Shown here piece by piece: positions 63,360 to 64,000 of a stretch of DNA of 64,000 nt (position 1 is the first letter of the stretch; every line of letters begins with the position of its first letter). The position numbers and the translations under genes were made by a program. Source of the DNA: an uncultured Lachnospiraceae bacterium (lineage in GTDB: Bacteria > Bacillota > Clostridia > Lachnospirales > Lachnospiraceae); NCBI GenBank assembly GCA_947632515.1, contig CANRPO010000011.1, forward strand, positions 1-64,000, given 5' to 3'. Below the pieces are notes generated by a model, which was not told where the DNA came from, made no database searches, and was given only the letters and a program-made list of their open reading frames with translations.

Positions 63360-64000
63360 TCACTTGATGTTTCCTGCCTCCACGCAGTTGTACATGAGCA
63401 TGGCGATGGTCATGGGGCCCACGCCGCCCGGCACAGGCGTAATGGCGCTGCATATAGGCGCCACATCGTCATAGTCCACGTCACCGCACAGCTTATTGTT
63501 TTCGTTTCGGTGGATGCCCACGTCGATGACCACCGCGCCCTCCTTCACATAATCCCGCGTTATCATCTTCGGCCTGCCGACCGCCGCCACAAGGATGTCC
63601 GCCCTCTTCGCCACTGCCTTCAGGTCCTTTGTCTTCGAGTGCGTCACCGTCACGGTCCCGTTCTCCCTGAGCAGGAGGAGCGCCATGGGCTTGCCCACGA
63701 TATTGCTCCTGCCGATCACGACGCACTCCTTTCCGGCGATCTCAATGCCGGAGCGTTTCAAAAGCTGGAGGATGCCCGCCGGCGTACAGGACACGAAACC
63801 CGGCTGTCCGATGCAGAGCGCGCCGACGTTCTGCGGATGAAAGCCGTCCACATCCTTCTTCGGATCGATGGCGCGGATCACGGCGCCCTCGTCGATATGA
63901 TCCGGGAGCGGCAGCTGCACCAGAATGCCGTTCACTTCTTTCTTGGCATTCAGTTCCCCGATCAGCCGCAAGAGTTCCTCCTGCGTGGTTTCCTCCGGCA
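63360..64000 (-). CDS. folD: Methylenetetrahydrofolate dehydrogenase/cyclohydrolase, N-terminus outside window
   Basis: The open frame runs into the right edge and covers about 213 residues, the C-terminal two thirds or more of the usual 280. It shows [24 protein letters not shown] and [12 protein letters not shown] (the catalytic and NADP-binding region of FolD), then [14 protein letters not shown] and [14 protein letters not shown]. It oxidises 5,10-methylene-THF to methenyl-THF and hydrolyses it to 10-formyl-THF. The start lies beyond the right edge. Confidence 0.95.
   Translation of the reverse strand, partial: PEETTQEELLRLIGELNAKKEVNGILVQLPLPDHIDEGAVIRAIDPKKDVDGFHPQNVGALCIGQPGFVSCTPAGILQLLKRSGIEIAGKECVVIGRSNIVGKPMALLLLRENGTVTVTHSKTKDLKAVAKRADILVAAVGRPKMITRDYVKEGAVVIDVGIHRNENNKLCGDVDYDDVAPICSAITPVPGGVGPMTIAMLMYNCVEAGNIK

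Overview
The window reads as chromosomal DNA from a spore-forming Clostridia bacterium, most likely a Lachnospiraceae. The grounds are strong AGGAGG-type ribosome sites, moderately high GC, sporulation-associated families (YlbJ, YqfC, YqfD, a BofC-like protein, a SpoVB-like flippase), a TM1266-type hydrogenase regulator, an NfnAB-like flavoprotein pair and a second type II topoisomerase pair. Almost every gene lies on the minus strand. The exceptions are a lower-GC accessory stretch at the left edge (1-1700) and one ylbJ-like gene at 10.3-11.3 kb. I see no rRNA, tRNA, CRISPR array, insertion sequence or prophage.

Layout. 1-1.7 kb: end of a GNAT acetyltransferase, then an AbiEi antitoxin whose AbiEii toxin partner has lost its catalytic middle. 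1.8-4.5 kb: a MATE exporter with a highly folded leader, and a LacI regulator. 4.5-10.3 kb: RNA-modification and housekeeping genes (two pseudouridine synthases, SDR, YgiQ radical SAM, HAD). 10.3-14.5 kb: YlbJ-like protein, a membrane-anchored amidase, a coiled-coil protein, coaD and rsmD. 14.5-18.7 kb: topoisomerase IV-like subunits. 18.8-22.7 kb: a hybrid histidine kinase and two uncharacterised proteins. 22.7-32.3 kb: branched-chain amino acid genes (leuCD, then ilvB, two small-subunit genes and ilvC, with metH just upstream), interrupted by a repetitive coiled-coil gene. 32.2-36.7 kb: a lipoprotein, a second hybrid kinase, and an HMA/ArsR metal pair with a clear promoter and operator. 36.7-39.6 kb: proA, 5-formyl-THF cyclo-ligase, proB. 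39.6-48.1 kb: two flavoproteins around an OB-like lipoprotein and a complete sugar-type ABC transporter. 48.2-54.9 kb: BofC-like, SpoVB-like, then the conserved Firmicutes cluster yqfC-yqfD-phoH-(pgpH-like)-ybeY. 55-64 kb: pyrimidine-nucleoside phosphorylase, rlmH, zinc-ribbon and MORN-like membrane proteins, TM1266, Dabb, NfnAB-like subunits and the C-terminal part of folD.

The leu and ilv genes cover much of valine/leucine/isoleucine synthesis; proB and proA give two of the three proline steps; metH, the formyl-THF cyclo-ligase and folD belong to folate one-carbon metabolism. The most interesting points are the structured, possibly pseudoknotted leader before the MATE gene, the PgpH-like protein that has lost its HD residues while keeping its locus, the broken AbiE pair, the 63-bp repeat coiled-coil gene, and an ArsR/HMA pair with no adjacent metal pump. 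All calls come from reading the sequence; no database search was possible.
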